Assembly: GCA_945882755.1 (NCBI GenBank)
Contig: CAMCWS010000046.1
Location: 1 to 16,283, forward strand
Reading direction: 5' to 3'
Length of the DNA stretch: 16,283 nt
Origin: Bordetella parapertussis
GTDB taxonomy: Bacteria; Pseudomonadota; Gammaproteobacteria; Burkholderiales; Burkholderiaceae_C
The notes beneath the pieces are model-generated. The model ran no database searches. It was not told the origin of the DNA and saw nothing but the letters and a program-made list of their open reading frames with translations. Both the position numbers and the translations under genes were made by a program. Of this stretch, positions 14,459-16,283 are shown piece after piece. Each line of letters starts with the position of its first letter. The first letter of the stretch is position 1.

Positions 14459-15652
14459 TTAGCTGGGCAAAAACAAAGCCTGCAAATCACTCAACATATC
14501 AAAGCCACGCTCAGTCGGACGCACTTTTTGCAAATCGCGCTCAATCAGTCCCAAGGACTGCGCTTTCTCCAAAGCAGAGGCAATGGTACTCAAGGGCAGT
14601 CCGGTTCGGTCGGTGAACCACTGCAATTCAAAACCGTCCTTCAAACGAGTGGCATTGAGCATGAACTCAAAGGGCAGGTGTTCGCGTGACACCTCTTCCA
14701 ACGAAGCAGTTGCACCTTCGCCCATGGCTTTTTCCATGAACAGTTTGGGATCGCGGTGCTTGACCATGCGCACCACTCGGTGGGCAAAGCTCAGCTTGCT
14801 GTGCGCACCTGCACCCACACCCAGGTAGTCGCCAAACTGCCAGTAGTTGGTGTTGTGCCAACAGCGGTGTCCCGCCTTGGCATAGGCTGACACTTCATAG
14901 CGTTGCATACCCGTGGCTTGCGTTTGCTCGGTGATGCGGTCCAACATGTCATAGGCCAAGTCCTCCACGGGCAGGTCTGTGGGAGGGTACTTGGCAAACA
15001 TTGTGTTGGGCTCTATCGTCAGGTGGTAGATCGACAAATGTGGGGGCTTGAGCGCTAAGGCGACTTTCAAATCTTCATCGAGTTGCGCCATGGTTTGACT
15101 CGGCAAGGCATACATCAAATCGATGTTGAAGGTCTCAAACGCAAGTGCCGCCTCCCCCACCGCAGCGATGGCTTGATCAGCATTGTGCACACGCCCCAGA
15201 GCCTGTAAATGCTGATCGTTAAAACTTTGCACACCCACAGACAAGCGATTCACACCCGCATGCCTGAACGCATGAAAACGTTCTTTCTCAAACGTGCTAG
15301 GGTTGGCTTCCAAAGTGATTTCGCAGTCTGGCACCAAATTCAAACGCGCTCTTAAATCGCTGACCAAGCGCGTGATGCCTTGCGCTGAAAACAAACTGGG
15401 GGTACCGCCGCCAATGAACACGCTGTGTACCTGCCTGCCCCACACCATAGGCAAACTGGCTTCGATATCGGCGCACACAGCATCAATATAGGCGGACTCG
15501 GGCAGTTCAGCTTGACGCATCTCGTGCGAATTGAAATCGCAGTAAGGGCATTTCTTCAAGCACCAAGGCAGGTGCACATACACAGACAAAGGCGGCAACG
15601 AGGGCAGTGACAAGGTGCCCGGCCGCATCAAATGCTGAATATCAAAACTCAT
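14459..15652 (-). CDS. hemW: Radical SAM heme chaperone HemW (HemN-like protein)
   Basis: 397 residues from ATG 15652; a TTG three codons upstream exists, but the ATG overlaps the rdgB stop in ATGA and is preferred. The radical SAM core has CLKKCPYC (C31, C35, C38) followed by D-F. A fourth Cys here would indicate HemN coproporphyrinogen dehydrogenase, so F40 marks HemW. Further blocks: FIGGGTPSLF, EANPSTFE, RLSVGVQSFND, IDLMYALPSQT, LTIEPNTMF, RYEVSAYAKAGHRCWHNTNYW and GVGAGAHS. The C-terminal HemN-C domain ends in RPTERGFDMLSDL. HemW binds heme and delivers it to respiratory proteins at the membrane. The pairing with rdgB is common in proteobacteria. Confidence 0.96.
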   Translation of the reverse strand: MSFDIQHLMRPGTLSLPSLPPLSVYVHLPWCLKKCPYCDFNSHEMRQAELPESAYIDAVCADIEASLPMVWGRQVHSVFIGGGTPSLFSAQGITRLVSDLRARLNLVPDCEITLEANPSTFEKERFHAFRHAGVNRLSVGVQSFNDQHLQALGRVHNADQAIAAVGEAALAFETFNIDLMYALPSQTMAQLDEDLKVALALKPPHLSIYHLTIEPNTMFAKYPPTDLPVEDLAYDMLDRITEQTQATGMQRYEVSAYAKAGHRCWHNTNYWQFGDYLGVGAGAHSKLSFAHRVVRMVKHRDPKLFMEKAMGEGATASLEEVSREHLPFEFMLNATRLKDGFELQWFTDRTGLPLSTIASALEKAQSLGLIERDLQKVRPTERGFDMLSDLQALFLPS

Positions 15653-16266
15653 GCAAACCAACGCGTACGCATCAATTCCAGCATAGCCCTTGCCGCTTGC
15701 CCTCGGTGACTTAAGGCGTTTTTTTCTTCTTCAGGCATTTGAGCGAAGGTTTTACCCATCGAGGGAATCCACATCACAGGATCAAAGCCAAACCCTTTGT
15801 CGCCCAAGGGTTCGGTGGTGATTTCTCCCACCGCGCGGCCAGTGGCTATCAGCGGTTCCGGGTCTTGCGGACTGCGAACTGCCACCAAGGTGCTGACCAA
15901 GGCCGCGCGACGTTGTGTCACGCCCACCATTTGTTCTAGCAAAGCCATGCGGTTGTTGTCGTCGCTTTTGGGGTAGCCAAACTGGGTGCAGTAAAAAGCG
16001 GTTTGCACCCCAGGCAAGCCACCAAAGGCATCAACACACAAACCTGCGTCATCGGCAATCGCCGGCAAACCGCTGTGCAGACTGGCATGCCGCGCCTTGG
16101 CCAAAGCGTTTTCAACAAAGGTGAGAAAAGGTTCCTCGGCCTCTGGGATATGAAAGGACGACTGAGCTACCAACGCCACGCCCAAGGGCGCAAACAGGGC
16201 TTGAAGCTCGACTAACTTGCCCGCATTGTTGGAAGCCAGTACCAAACGGGTTGGGGACATACTCAT
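15649..16266 (-). CDS. rdgB: RdgB/HAM1 non-canonical purine NTP pyrophosphatase (dITP/XTP)
   Basis: 205 residues, normal length. It hydrolyses dITP, ITP and XTP to monophosphates, keeping deaminated purines out of DNA and RNA. Motifs: LVLASNNAGKLVEL (S12-N13-N14, K17), FVENALAKARHA, LPAIADDAGLCVDAFGGLPGV with catalytic D73, GDKGFGFDPVMWIP, FAQMPEEEKNALSHRGQAAR. The usual DDSG appears as DDAG. Two starts are possible: ATG 16266 and ATG 16260 (codon 3); neither has a good ribosome binding site. In many proteobacteria rph lies just upstream; the remaining 17 bases of window are too few to confirm this. Translationally coupled to hemW by ATGA. Confidence 0.97.
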   Translation of the reverse strand: MSMSPTRLVLASNNAGKLVELQALFAPLGVALVAQSSFHIPEAEEPFLTFVENALAKARHASLHSGLPAIADDAGLCVDAFGGLPGVQTAFYCTQFGYPKSDDNNRMALLEQMVGVTQRRAALVSTLVAVRSPQDPEPLIATGRAVGEITTEPLGDKGFGFDPVMWIPSMGKTFAQMPEEEKNALSHRGQAARAMLELMRTRWFA

Positions 16267-16283
16267 GCGCTAAGAGCAGCTTT

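Noticed and set aside
14459..15652. HemN, oxygen-independent coproporphyrinogen III dehydrogenase
   Set aside because: The iron-sulfur motif is CxxxCxxC followed by D-F without the fourth cysteine typical of HemN; the sequence fits HemW.
1..16283. CRISPR arrays, insertion sequences, prophage or toxin-antitoxin modules
   Set aside because: No regularly spaced repeats, transposase, integrase, phage structural gene or recognisable toxin-antitoxin pair was seen on either strand.

Overview
The window reads as chromosomal DNA of a betaproteobacterium, most likely of the family Comamonadaceae (Limnohabitans/Rhodoferax-like). This is inferred from protein style (RdgB, HemW, an RecBCD set and a MoxY-like histidine kinase), a moderately high G+C over most of the window, and very tight gene packing with many ATGA stop/start overlaps. 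No species can be named from sequence reading alone.

Left arm (1-6412, + strand): the end of recC, then complete recB and recD, each joined by an ATGA overlap. Together they encode the RecBCD helicase-nuclease for double-strand break repair and degradation of linear DNA. No ptrA lies between recC and recB, unlike in E. coli. All helicase and nuclease motifs looked for in RecB and RecD are intact.

Middle (6477-11546, + strand): seven genes packed nearly end to end. They encode a secreted surface-adhesin-E-like protein, a DUF442/TIGR01244 rhodanese-loop protein, a NarL-type histidine kinase and its LuxR-type response regulator, a short-chain dehydrogenase, a second, shorter adhesin-E-like protein, and a pirin with all four metal ligands. 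The spacing suggests one transcript linking two-component sensing to redox and envelope proteins. The joint function is unknown and is the main unexplained unit here.

Right of this, two minus-strand genes follow: a two-TM hypothetical protein and a TetR repressor. Next comes a visibly AT-richer accessory stretch (about 12.7-14.45 kb). It holds two tandem, translationally coupled paralogues of a small secreted two-cysteine family, a strong hairpin, a tRNA-Ser(UGA) on the minus strand with its own terminator, and a secreted DUF3298/RsiV-like protein. The window ends with the housekeeping pair rdgB-hemW on the minus strand (dITP/XTP pyrophosphatase and the radical-SAM heme chaperone), joined by an ATGA overlap.

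No CRISPR array, transposase, integrase, prophage gene or replication origin was seen. There is no gene-free stretch longer than 300 bases; the longest protein-free gap (13413-13696) contains the hairpin, terminator and tRNA.
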